A stretch of DNA of 34,310 nt from the NCBI GenBank assembly GCA_937919435.1, contig CALFRR010000245.1, forward strand, positions 1 through 34,310. Reading direction: 5' to 3'. Both the position numbers and the translations under genes were made by a program. This document shows, in pieces, positions 7,253 to 14,375 of the stretch (position 1 is the first letter of the stretch; each line of letters starts with the position of its first letter). The notes under the pieces were generated by a model. That model was not told the origin of the DNA, did no database searches, and saw only the letters and a list, made by a program, of their open reading frames with translations. Source of the stretch: an uncultured Alphaproteobacteria bacterium. Its GTDB lineage: Bacteria > Pseudomonadota > Alphaproteobacteria > Rhizobiales > Ancalomicrobiaceae.

Positions 7253-8398
7253 TCACAGGACACTCCACGCCCGAAACCGTCCGCGGCCCGTCGTCTCACG
7301 CAGGTCGAGCTCGGCCACCAGGTTGAGGGCAGCGCGGGGCGTGACGGCGAGCGCCTCGGCGATCATGCCGGCCGAGACCAGCGGCTTTGAGATCACCAGG
7401 TCGACCAGCTCCGGCAGCCGGGAGGTGGAGCGGCGACCGGCGAGCTTGCGCAGCAGCAGCGTGCGGGCGGTGAGCCAGCGGTCGTGCTGCTTCATCCCCT
7501 CCTCTGCGGCGGCGGTGATGGCCTCGAGCTCGGCGACGAGACGCACAGATGCGTCGCGGTGCCGGCGTCGTTCGCGCGGCACCGCCTTGGCGCCCTCGGC
7601 GAGGCAGGGCAAATGGGCGTGAGCCTTGCCGCGCTCCCGCAGAAGGGCGGCGGCGAGTAGGCGGCCGAGGCTGGGCGCGCGTTGTAGCGGCTCGATTGAG
7701 CCCCAGGCCGTGTGGGCGATCGCGGCGGCGAGGGTCGGCGGCAGATCGCGGGTTCGATCGACGACCCTGCGCCACTCGGCCAGACGCGCCTCTTCGTCCC
7801 AGTCGAGGTCGTAGACGAGCGTGTAACGATCTCGGCGCGGCGGCGGCCGCGACGCCTCACCGGCGAGGGCACGGTTCGAGCGGGCGATCGCCGCGTCGAC
7901 CGCGGCGAAGGCGTCGGCCAGGGTTCGGTCGCCGGTGTTCGCGCCGAACTGGTCGGCATCGGGCGCGTCTTCGTCGTCCTCATCGCCGAAGGCGAGGTCC
8001 GGTTCTTGTCCTGTCTCTCGGGAAAGGCGATCATCGCGCGCGTCGCGCCCACGCAGTGCTGCGAGGCCGGCGTCCGACAGGGCCCAACCGGGCTCGGCGC
8101 CGGCGATGCGGCGGCGCTCCCTCAGCACGGCGTGCGCCCGGGTGAGTTCGTGGGTGGGGGCGCGCGCATCGAGACGGGCGTCGTGCAGCACCAGGTCTTC
8201 GAGGGCGACGAGTTCGCCATCGAGCCAGAGCGCGGCGGCAGCGTCGACGAAATGGGTCCTGGCGATCCAGCCGTCGCGGATCGGGCTGGTCCGCAGGCGC
8301 TCGTCGAGCCGAGCCAAGGCATCTTCGGCCCGGGCCAGCGGCCGCGCCAGCAGGGGCCAAGGGAGCGGATCGGGAACGCCGGTGCGCGAGGAGGTCAT
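7253..8398 (-). CDS. RHE_PE00001 family protein (DUF1612-like, C-terminal winged helix)
   Basis: This 381-residue soluble protein resembles the RHE_PE00001/DUF1612 family that I associate with rhizobial plasmids. The N-terminus (WPLLARPLARAEDALARLDERL), the HFVDAAAALWLDGELVALED block and the HDARLD...THELTRAHAVLR block match the family pattern I remember. An acidic linker lies near residues 140-155. The C-terminal ~65 residues (SAGMIAEALAVTPRAALNLVAEL) form a probable helix-turn-helix, so it may bind DNA. Its function is unknown; it is often linked to transposons or plasmid maintenance. The gene reads away from a 432-bp regulatory gap. Alternative starts were not well discriminated, and the upstream sequence lacks a strong ribosome binding site. 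Confidence 0.72.
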   Translation of the reverse strand: MTSSRTGVPDPLPWPLLARPLARAEDALARLDERLRTSPIRDGWIARTHFVDAAAALWLDGELVALEDLVLHDARLDARAPTHELTRAHAVLRERRRIAGAEPGWALSDAGLAALRGRDARDDRLSRETGQEPDLAFGDEDDEDAPDADQFGANTGDRTLADAFAAVDAAIARSNRALAGEASRPPPRRDRYTLVYDLDWDEEARLAEWRRVVDRTRDLPPTLAAAIAHTAWGSIEPLQRAPSLGRLLAAALLRERGKAHAHLPCLAEGAKAVPRERRRHRDASVRLVAELEAITAAAEEGMKQHDRWLTARTLLLRKLAGRRSTSRLPELVDLVISKPLVSAGMIAEALAVTPRAALNLVAELDLRETTGRGRFRAWSVL

Positions 8399-8509
8399 GG
8401 TGAGGCCCGCGAGGGGAGGGGAGGACGGTTCGTGACGGTTGCCGCCTACTTTTCGGGTTTCAAGGCAAAAACCTCTTTCGGGATAGATGGATGGCTGTGA
8501 CTTACTGAG

Positions 8510-8579
8510 ATCGAAGAGTGAAAATCGCGTGCCGATTTTTCTCTACGCGTTGCAAATTGAAATCGTTGAGTGAAAGCGA
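8510..8579 (+). repeat. Imperfect direct repeat ATCGnnGAGTGAAA
   Basis: ATCGAAGAGTGAAAATCG (8510-8527) and ATCGTTGAGTGAAAGCGA (8562-8579) share the core ATCG-x2-GAGTGAAA with a 52-bp repeat period, about five helical turns. It may be a pair of protein-binding sites upstream of the RHE_PE00001-like gene. Confidence 0.45.
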
Positions 8580-8726
8580 CAGCGTCGGCGCGAGCCGGGC
8601 CCAGGGGAGGGCGTCGAGGCGTGTGGGGGGTGACCGCATCATGTTGGCGAACATGGTGAACGATCGGTAAACGGAAGTGAAGTCGGAATTTGCTTCCGGC
8701 ACTCGGACATGGGTCGGCGGGTATGG

Positions 8727-8761
8727 CTCATCATCGATAAGTATCTCTTATCGATGGTGAG
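8727..8761. promoter_or_regulatory. 15-bp inverted repeat, probable toxin-antitoxin operator
   Basis: CTCATCATCGATAAG (8727-8741) and CTTATCGATGGTGAG (8747-8761) are inverted repeats with one mismatch and a 5-bp spacer. The site lies 70 bp before the Phd antitoxin ATG. Phd/YefM antitoxins, alone or with their toxin, usually repress their own operon through such palindromes. Confidence 0.55.
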
Positions 8762-8830
8762 ATGTACAAGCACATTGTGAGGCCTCCAGCGGGGTGCTAT
8801 CCTCCCTCGACAGCATCTCCGGAGGCTCAG

Positions 8831-9124
8831 ATGCCGCAGACCACCTACAAGATCGGCGAGGCGCGCCGGAACTTCGCCGAGGTGCTCGAACGCGCCAATC
8901 AGGGCGAGGAGATCGTCATTCTGCGCGGCAACGAGGTCTATGCCCGCATCGGCCCGGCGACCCCCGAGGGCAAGCGCCCCTTCGGGCTCCTGCGGGCGCG
9001 CCGCCTGCCCGACGACCTCTTCGACCATCCCGATCCCGAACAGGCGGCGATCGACGCCGGCGACGGCAACGACGATCTCGGCATCTGGCAGGGTGTACCC
9101 GCCCGGGGCGGCTCGTCGATATGA
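8831..9124 (+). CDS. Phd/YefM-type antitoxin
   Basis: This 97-residue protein is the likely antitoxin of the downstream PIN toxin. The N-terminal half (TYKIGEARRNFAEVLERANQGEEIVILRGNEVYARI) has the typical Phd/YefM pattern: a short strand, an EA/FAEVLERA helix, a GEEIVI turn and a final strand that binds DNA as a dimer. The C-terminal half is Asp/Gly-rich and would be the flexible toxin-neutralising tail. The ATG at 8831 is preceded by GGAGG with 6 bases between, which decides the start over upstream in-frame codons. The stop codon overlaps the toxin ATG in an ATGA arrangement, so the two are translationally coupled. Expression is probably autoregulated through the inverted repeat at 8727-8761. 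Confidence 0.88.
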   Translation: MPQTTYKIGEARRNFAEVLERANQGEEIVILRGNEVYARIGPATPEGKRPFGLLRARRLPDDLFDHPDPEQAAIDAGDGNDDLGIWQGVPARGGSSI

Positions 9125-9498
9125 AACTGCTGCTCGACACCCATGCGCTCTACTGGTGGATCATCGGCAGCGAGCGCCTCTCGCCGAAGGCCCGGTCGCT
9201 GATCGCCGACAAGGCCAACGTCGTCTTGGTCAGCGCCGTCTCGTTCTACGAGATCGACAACAAGGTCCGGCTGGGCAAGCTCGATCTGCGCCCGCAAGAG
9301 CTGCGCGCCGCGGTCGCCGAGAGTGGCCTGCAGACGCTTCCCATCACCGATCTCCATGCCGAGCTCGCAGCCTCCTTCGACTGGGATCACCGCGATCCGT
9401 GGGATCGCATCCTGGCGGCGCAGGCACGGCTCGAGCATTGCGGCTTCCTGTCCTTGGACGGCGCGTTCGATGCCATCCTGCACGAGCGGATCTGGTGA
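9121..9498 (+). CDS. PIN-domain toxin (VapC-like ribonuclease)
   Basis: This 125-residue PIN-domain protein, close to the usual VapC length, is predicted to be a Mg-dependent endoribonuclease that stops translation when freed from its antitoxin. The acidic active-site residues are visible: Asp6 in LLLDTHAL, Glu44 in SFYEI, Asp92 and Asp95 in HRDPWDRILAAQA, and Asp113 in FLSLDGAF. The form with DTHALYWW and HRDPWDR is the type commonly paired with Phd-like antitoxins. It overlaps the antitoxin by 4 bp. The pair sits beside a tyrosine recombinase, consistent with stabilising a mobile segment or plasmid. The specific RNA target cannot be read from sequence. Confidence 0.88.
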   Translation: MKLLLDTHALYWWIIGSERLSPKARSLIADKANVVLVSAVSFYEIDNKVRLGKLDLRPQELRAAVAESGLQTLPITDLHAELAASFDWDHRDPWDRILAAQARLEHCGFLSLDGAFDAILHERIW

Positions 9499-9503
9499 GG
9501 GTG

Positions 9504-9827
9504 ATGCGCGTGCTCGTCGACGTCGCCGAGGCCGGTGAAAGGCTCGAAGAACTGATCGATCTCGCTCGGCGGGGCGACGAGGTTCTTCTCTGCCGGGACG
9601 CTCGATCGGTTGCGGTGCTCTCCGCGTCGTCGGGCGCCGACGAAAGATCGGTGGCGGCGACGGACGAGTCCGGCATCGATGTGGTGTGGGATCTCGCAAG
9701 GGAAGGAAGAGGCGCCGCGTCCGGAGCGACGTCCGAACACGGTGGCCAATACCGACGAAACCGGGGCGCTGGATTGACCCTCCTGCGAACCAGATCGGAA
9801 CCGATCGGACGACGCCATGGATCATGA
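9504..9827 (+). CDS. Orphan Phd-like antitoxin domain protein
   Basis: This is a 107-residue protein starting 6 bp after the PIN toxin. The first ~40 residues (VLVDVAEAGERLEELIDLARRGDEVLLCRD, then SVAVL) follow the Phd/YefM fold pattern: strand, helix with RLEELI, GDEVLL turn and a final strand. There is no Thr/Ser near the start, and the C-terminal part is Gly/Arg/Ser-rich. There is no second toxin next to it. Its 3' end overlaps the recombinase start by 11 bp, so all four genes (Phd, PIN, Phd-like, recombinase) may form one transcript. It may be a degenerate antitoxin, a second antitoxin for the same toxin, or a regulator of the recombinase. The start could also be a GTG a few bases upstream. 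Confidence 0.62.
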   Translation: MRVLVDVAEAGERLEELIDLARRGDEVLLCRDARSVAVLSASSGADERSVAATDESGIDVVWDLAREGRGAASGATSEHGGQYRRNRGAGLTLLRTRSEPIGRRHGS

Positions 9828-10980
9828 TCTGCCGAGCCCGACGTCCGACCCCGAGACGCAACGCGCCCTCACCCTCGATGCGCTCGCCGCCATTCTCCCC
9901 GCCGATCGCCGCGACCGTCTGGCGACGGTCCTCTCCGACGATGACGTCGCGACGCTGCGCCATCTGGCCAAACGCGGCATCGGCGAGAATACGCTGCGGG
10001 CGCTCGCCTCCGATCTCGCCTATCTCGAGGCCTGGTGCCGGGCGGCGCTCGGGGTGCCATTGCCGTGGCCGGCGCCGGAGAGCCTGATCCTGAAGTTCGT
10101 CGCCCACCACCTGTGGGACCCGGCCGAGCGCGCCACCGATCCCGATCACGGCATGCCGGAGGAGGTGGCGAGCCGGCTGCGGGTCGACGGAGTCCTGCGG
10201 TCGGTCGGTCCCCACGCGCCGCAGACGGTGCAGCGGCGTCTCGCCAGTTGGTCGACGCTGCATCGCTGGAAGGGGCTCGACGGGCCGTTCGGATCGCCGT
10301 CGTTGAAGGCCGCGATGCGGTTGGCGGTGCGGGCCGCCGATCGGTCTCGTCGGCGCAAGAGTGCCACCGCCGTCACCCGAGATGTGCTCGACGCGATGCT
10401 CGCGACCTGTTCGACCGCTTCGCTCGTCGACCTGCGCGACCGGGCGATCCTGCTGGTCGGCTTCGCCTCCGGCGGCCGTCGGCGCTCGGAACTCGCCGAT
10501 CTGCGCGTCGAGCGGTTGCGCGACGAAGACCCGGTGCCGGCCGATCCGCGCGATCCGACCTCGGAGCTGCTGCCCTGCATGACGATCCGGCTCGGGCGCA
10601 CCAAGACGAGCACGGCCGACGACGATCGCTTCGCGGTGATCGCCGGCCGTCCCGTCGAAGCGCTGAAGGCGTGGCTCGCGGCGGCGAGGATCGAGGCCGG
10701 GCCGGTGTTCCGGGGGATCGACCGCTGGGGCAATCTCGACGGCAAGGCGCTCACCGCCCAGACCATCAACGCCATCGTCAAGAAGCGGGCGGGGCGCGCC
10801 GGGATCGAGTCGGGGAAGGTCTCGGCGCACGGGTTGCGGTCCGGGTATCTGACCGAGGCGGCGCGGCAGGGGGTGTCGCTGCCGGAAGCGATGGCCCAGT
10901 CGCAGCATCGCTCGGTGCAGCAGGCGGCGCGGTACTACGATGAAGCCGGCCGGCGGACGGGGAAGGCTGTGCGGCTGTAA
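9817..10980 (+). CDS. Tyrosine recombinase/integrase
   Basis: This 387-residue site-specific recombinase has an N-terminal core-binding domain (about 35-175), with TLRALASDLAYLEAWCR resembling the SAM-like helices, and a C-terminal catalytic domain (about 185-380). The catalytic set is visible: an Arg in GGRRRSELADL (221-223), Lys263 in GRTKTS, HxxR at His338/Arg341 in AHGLRSGYLT, a His at 364 in SQHRS, and the nucleophilic Tyr at 373 or 374 in ARYYDEAG. It has the length of plasmid and genomic-island recombinases. I see no adjacent tRNA or obvious attachment repeat, so resolution of replicon multimers or island mobility are both possible. Its start overlaps the Phd-like gene. Confidence 0.88.
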   Translation: MDHDLPSPTSDPETQRALTLDALAAILPADRRDRLATVLSDDDVATLRHLAKRGIGENTLRALASDLAYLEAWCRAALGVPLPWPAPESLILKFVAHHLWDPAERATDPDHGMPEEVASRLRVDGVLRSVGPHAPQTVQRRLASWSTLHRWKGLDGPFGSPSLKAAMRLAVRAADRSRRRKSATAVTRDVLDAMLATCSTASLVDLRDRAILLVGFASGGRRRSELADLRVERLRDEDPVPADPRDPTSELLPCMTIRLGRTKTSTADDDRFAVIAGRPVEALKAWLAAARIEAGPVFRGIDRWGNLDGKALTAQTINAIVKKRAGRAGIESGKVSAHGLRSGYLTEAARQGVSLPEAMAQSQHRSVQQAARYYDEAGRRTGKAVRL

Positions 10981-11032
10981 GTCGAAGGCTGGCGGCGATG
11001 CCCGTATCGATTCCAGTTTTGCGTCCACTCCG

Positions 11033-11222
11033 TCACTCGGCAGCGAGCTTGCCGTCGGTGAAGCTCTCGATACCGGCCATTGCTTCGAACTCACTCAGGT
11101 ATTCCGGGTGATGTTGGGTGAGCCAGCGCACGACACGTGAATTGGCGAGAAGCTTTTTCACATAGCCGATCGCCAAGATCAGCTGAAGGTTGTCTGCTCC
11201 ATAGCTTTCTTCAACAACATGT
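11033..11222 (-). pseudogene. C-terminal scrap of a RepB/ParB-type partition protein
   Basis: Reading leftward, the frame gives about 61 residues beginning VVEESYGADNLQLILAIG, then YVKKLLANSRVVRWLTQHHP and EYLSEFEAMAG, ending at TGA (11035-11033). This resembles the tail of plasmid-partition RepB C-terminal-domain proteins as I remember them (YGxDxLxL, then GYxxKLLxNxRVVRYL, then HPExLxEF). There is no start codon or N-terminal part. At about 11215-11225 it joins, in another frame, the end of the RHS/YD fragment, so two unrelated gene ends have been spliced together. Family assignment is from memory. Confidence 0.5.
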
Positions 11223-11919
11223 GGATGAAGTGGGTTGTCCCCGACGGCGTCTGGTTGGTCAGCGTCCGGATCGCCAGTCGCTCGAGCCCATCGTAGGTGT
11301 AGGTCGCCTTCAGCGAACCGGCCACCGTCACCATCCGCAGCCGCCCGGCGGCGTCGTAGGTGTAGTCGGTGTTCACGCCCGAGCGGGTGTCCCGCGTCGG
11401 ATTGCCGGTGGCGTCGTAGATGAAGGCCCGCAGTGTCGTTCCGCCCTGTGTCACCGTCGACAGCCGGTTGGTGCCGGAGAGGTAGGCACAGGTCCGCGTC
11501 GTCGTCGCGCCACCGTCCGGCGTTTGGGTCTCGGTCAGCCGGTTGCCGGTCTGGTCCCAGATCCAGCCCCAGGTCTGCTGCACACCGGCCTCGGTGGTCG
11601 TCGACGAATTCACCCGGTTCGCGGCGTCGTAGCCGAAGGTCGCGTCACGGCTGTTGTCCTGTTGGTCGTCGAGCGCCGTGATGTTCATCCCGTCGGAATG
11701 CGGGCGGAGGCGGTCGAAGACCGTCGGTCCACTGGCGTCGGGATAGGAGATCACCTCGATGCGATCGATGCCGTAGGCCTGATCGAAGGTGGCATGCCAA
11801 GCGAGGCCGTTGTCGATGCCGGGAGCACCCATTTGGATGGACAGGATCCGGCCGTCGGTGTTGTAGCCGTAATCGACGTAATGCCCCGGCGGATAGGTGA
11901 CCCGACCGAGCCGTCCCTG
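11179..11919 (-). pseudogene. RHS/YD-repeat protein fragment
   Basis: Reading leftward from about 11919, this fragment contains repeated YD-type motifs: YVDYGYNTDGRI, FGYDAANRV, WIWDQTGNRLTE, FIYDATGNPTRD, DYTYDAAGRLRMV and ATYTYDGLERLA. These are typical of the polymorphic-toxin RHS shell. It ends with THFIH at the point where an intact RHS would enter its core region, and then runs into the RepB scrap and a stop at 11179. There is no start with a ribosome binding site and no toxin domain, so this is a remnant. The largest internal ATG frame covers 11179-11832. Confidence 0.75.
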
Positions 11920-11973
11920 AACGCCAAGATCGAGGTGTTCGCCGCCTACAACGCCAAGGTCCAGCCGTTCGCC
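11920..11973 (+). repeat. Two 24-bp imperfect tandem units, 30-bp period
   Basis: Units at 11920-11943 and 11950-11973 share AACGCCAAG, then TC, AG and GTTCGCC, with four differences. On the plus strand they read NAKIEVFA and NAKVQPFA before a stop. They mark the upstream edge of the RHS fragment; their source is unknown. Confidence 0.5.
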
Positions 11974-12117
11974 TGAACGGCCACCAGCGAGGCCATCCTC
12001 GAAAGGGTCGGGAGTTTATGTAGAGTCATTTTCGGGATGGGCACGAGAAGTCACGATTTCATTGATCTGGTAAAATACAATATCTAAACATTATATACTA
12101 TTAATCTCACCGAGTCG

Positions 12118-12150
12118 TGCCGAGAAGCACCGAATCGATGCTCCTCGGCA
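12118..12150 (-). terminator. Hairpin downstream of the CusF-like gene
   Basis: TGCCGAGAAGC (12118-12128) pairs with GCTCCTCGGCA (12140-12150) with one mismatch and an 11-base loop. It lies 18 bp beyond the stop of the leftward copper operon, where a terminator is expected, but has no clear T-run. The region 11981-12117 is AT-rich and holds no gene. Confidence 0.45.
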
Positions 12151-12167
12151 CAGTCAATGATCACGAA

Positions 12168-12452
12168 CTACTTGGTTTTCTGTATTTTGACGACGGTCAG
12201 TCGACCGTCGACGCGATCTGCCTCGAAACTCACCTTGTCACCTACCTTCACCTTGGTGAGCATGCCGGCATCGGCGACGAGGAAGACCATGGTCATGCTG
12301 TCCATGTCGAGATTCTTGATCGGTCCATGTTTGAGAGTGATCTTGCTCTGAGCAGCATCGATCTTGGTGACCTGCCCATCGGCTGGAGCGGTCTCCGCCC
12401 GAACAACCGTCGAGACGAGGCCGAAGAGCGCGGCAATCAGGATTTTTCTCAT
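12168..12452 (-). CDS. CusF-like periplasmic copper-binding protein (Trp replaced by Met)
   Basis: This 94-residue protein has a signal peptide (LIAALFGLVSTVVRA) and a CusF-type OB-fold domain. CusF carries Cu(I)/Ag(I) in the periplasm and hands it to the CusCBA pump. The metal-site motif here is KHGPIKNLDMDSMTMVF: His42, Met53 and Met55 correspond to the His and two Met ligands of CusF, while the Trp that caps copper in CusF is replaced by Met50. The start at 12452 has AAGGAG 8 bases upstream. It is the last gene of the leftward multicopper-oxidase operon. The variant site could bind copper with an extra thioether. A second, Trp-containing CusF homologue is encoded at 20505-20807. Confidence 0.85.
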   Translation of the reverse strand: MRKILIAALFGLVSTVVRAETAPADGQVTKIDAAQSKITLKHGPIKNLDMDSMTMVFLVADAGMLTKVKVGDKVSFEADRVDGRLTVVKIQKTK

Positions 12453-12477
12453 TCAACTTCTCCTTTTCGACAGAAAA

Positions 12478-12948
12478 TCACTTGACGATCACGGTTCCGA
12501 ACATACCGCTCTCCCGATGGCCGGGGATCAGACACGAAAAGTCGAACTCTCCGGCCTTCGTGAACTTCCAGATTATTTCTCCGTCACCGCTCGGCTTCAA
12601 CCGCTTGGCGTTCGGGTCATCATGCTCCATGTCCGGGTTCTTTCGCATCTCTTCGAGATGCTTCAGGTTTTCTTTTTTGGTGGCGAGGACCATCTCGTGG
12701 TCGATTTCGCCGTGGTTTCTCATCACGAAGCGGATCTGTTCTCCTTTGCGGACCGGTATCCGATTGGGAACGAATTCCAGCTTCCCGTCGGCATCGCGCA
12801 TCTCGAGTGCGACGACGCGAGCGGGCTTCTTGGGATTGCCGGGCTCCCCATAGGCGCGCTGCTCGTCCTTGCGGTGACCCGGATCGGCAAGAGAGGCCGT
12901 CGGAACGGCTAAAGCAGCGAGTGTAACGATCAGAATTCGCATGTGCAT
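12478..12948 (-). CDS. Periplasmic cupredoxin (plastocyanin/CopI-like)
   Basis: This 156-residue exported protein has a signal peptide (residues 1-21, ILIVTLAALAVPTASLA) and a cupredoxin fold. The type-1 copper ligands are visible: His84 in IDHEMVL, and Cys139, His144 and Met149 in the FSCLIPGHRESGM loop. It contains the KKENLKHLEEMRKNPDMEHDD insertion between strands that is usual in the copper-resistance cupredoxins found beside CopA-type oxidases. It probably binds or shuttles periplasmic copper, perhaps as an electron partner of the adjacent multicopper oxidase; that partnership is inferred from position. AGGA lies 6-7 bases before the ATG. The gene is 19 bp downstream of the oxidase gene. 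Confidence 0.9.
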   Translation of the reverse strand: MHMRILIVTLAALAVPTASLADPGHRKDEQRAYGEPGNPKKPARVVALEMRDADGKLEFVPNRIPVRKGEQIRFVMRNHGEIDHEMVLATKKENLKHLEEMRKNPDMEHDDPNAKRLKPSGDGEIIWKFTKAGEFDFSCLIPGHRESGMFGTVIVK

Positions 12949-12967
12949 GTCGGTTCCTGTCTCAGGT

Positions 12968-14359
12968 TCAGTGATCGTGGTTAGAGGACATCCGGGGCTT
13001 CACGGCCCGGAACTCAGCCTTTTGGGCCGGGGTGGGCGGGCCGCTAGGGGCCGTTTCAGCCTTCTTCGGCTCCCCCTTCCACTCGTAGGCGACCGTTCCG
13101 GCCGGATGCTTGAACCAGCCGGGATCCTTGTAATCGTCGGAAGCGATCCCCTCCCGAACCTTCACCACCGAGAACATGCCGCCCATCTCCAGCGGGCCGA
13201 ATGGCCCGAAACCCGTCATCATCGGCAAGGTGTTGTCCGGAAGAGGCATCTCCATGTCGCCCATGTCGGCCATGCCGGCGGTGCCCATGGGCATGTAGTC
13301 GGGGATCAGCTTTCGGATCTTCCCGGCGATCTCTTTCTTGTTCACCCCGATGTAGTTCGACAGGCCATGACCCATCGCGTTCATGGTGTGATGTGACTTG
13401 TGACAATGGATCGCCCAGTCGCCTTCTCTTTCAGCGACGAAGTCGAAGGCCCGCATCTGTCCGACTCCGCAGTCGATGGTCACTTCGGGCCACGCCGCGC
13501 TCTCCGGAACCCAGCCGCCGTCGGTGCACGAGACCTTGAAGTCGTATCCGTGCATGTGGATCGGGTGGTTGGTCATCGTCAGGTTGCCGAAGCGGATCCG
13601 GACCTTGTCGCCCTTGGCGCAGACGAAGGGATCGATGCCCGGGAACACCCGGCTGTTCCATGTCCAGAGATTGAACTCCGTCATGGTCGTGACCTTCGGA
13701 ACGTAGGCGCCGGGCTCGATATCGAAAGCCGAGAGCAGAAAGACGAAGTCGCGATCGACACGTCGAAACGACACGTCCTTCGGATGCACCACGATGAAGC
13801 CCATCATGCCCATGGCCATCTGGACCATCTCGTCGGCATGGGGGTGGTACATGAAGGTTCCGCTCTTCGTCATCACGAACTCGTAGACGAAGGTCTTGCC
13901 CGGCTTGATCTGTGGCTGGGTCAATCCGCCGACGCCATCCATGCCGTTCGGAAGGATGAGGCCGTGCCAATGGACCGTCGTGTGCTCGGGTAGTTTGTTG
14001 GTGACGAAGATGCGGACCTTGTCACCTTCGACGGCTTCGATCGTCGGGCCGGGGGACTGGCCGTTGTATCCCCAGAGGTGGGCGGTCATGCCGGGCGCCA
14101 TCTCGCGGACGACCGGCTCGGCGACGAGATGGAACTCCTTCCAATCGCCGTTCATCCGCCAGGGAAGCGTCCAGCCGTTGAGTGTGACGACGGGCTGGTA
14201 GTCGGGTCCCGACTTCGGCACCAGGGGCGGCTGCATGGCCGCCTCCTTCATCGTCGGGGCCTCGGGAATGGCGGCGTGGCCGGCTCGCCCGCTGACCGCA
14301 GCCGCACCGATGAGCGCGGCTCCGGATGTGCCGAGGAAGGATCGGCGTGATAGCGTCAT
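12968..14359 (-). CDS. TAT-exported multicopper oxidase (copper resistance)
   Basis: This 463-residue multicopper oxidase is predicted to oxidise Cu(I) to the less toxic Cu(II) in the periplasm. A twin-arginine signal (SRRSFLGTSGAALIG) is followed by cupredoxin domains with the copper motifs HWHG (130-133), HPHAD (172-176), HPIHMHG (265-271) and HCHKSHHTMNAMGH (318-331). The last holds the type-1 Cys319. Residues ~350-380 are Met-rich (YMPMGTAGMADMGDMEM), as expected for a Cu(I)-capturing loop. The C-terminus ends in a His-containing tail. GAGGAG lies about 9 bases before the ATG. It sits between the TolC-type gene and the cupredoxin gene in one leftward operon. I avoid the name copA because the ATPase here has a stronger claim to it. 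Confidence 0.93.
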   Translation of the reverse strand: MTLSRRSFLGTSGAALIGAAAVSGRAGHAAIPEAPTMKEAAMQPPLVPKSGPDYQPVVTLNGWTLPWRMNGDWKEFHLVAEPVVREMAPGMTAHLWGYNGQSPGPTIEAVEGDKVRIFVTNKLPEHTTVHWHGLILPNGMDGVGGLTQPQIKPGKTFVYEFVMTKSGTFMYHPHADEMVQMAMGMMGFIVVHPKDVSFRRVDRDFVFLLSAFDIEPGAYVPKVTTMTEFNLWTWNSRVFPGIDPFVCAKGDKVRIRFGNLTMTNHPIHMHGYDFKVSCTDGGWVPESAAWPEVTIDCGVGQMRAFDFVAEREGDWAIHCHKSHHTMNAMGHGLSNYIGVNKKEIAGKIRKLIPDYMPMGTAGMADMGDMEMPLPDNTLPMMTGFGPFGPLEMGGMFSVVKVREGIASDDYKDPGWFKHPAGTVAYEWKGEPKKAETAPSGPPTPAQKAEFRAVKPRMSSNHDH

Positions 14360-14375
14360 GGGATCGTCTCCTCGT

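Larger units (their letters stand above)
8399..8830. other. 432-bp divergent intergenic region with repeats
   Basis: I see no credible gene here. The stretch is more AT-rich than its neighbours and separates the divergent RHE_PE00001-like and Phd genes. It holds an imperfect direct repeat (8510-8527 and 8562-8579), a small AT-rich hairpin AAAATCG/CGATTTT (8521-8527 and 8533-8539), and a long inverted repeat (8727-8761) near the Phd gene. It presumably carries the promoters of both genes. An origin or resolution site is possible but nothing specific supports it. Confidence 0.6.

Noticed and set aside
7549..8145. Plus-strand Arg-rich frames opposite the RHE_PE00001-like gene
   Set aside because: Antisense shadow with extreme Arg content.
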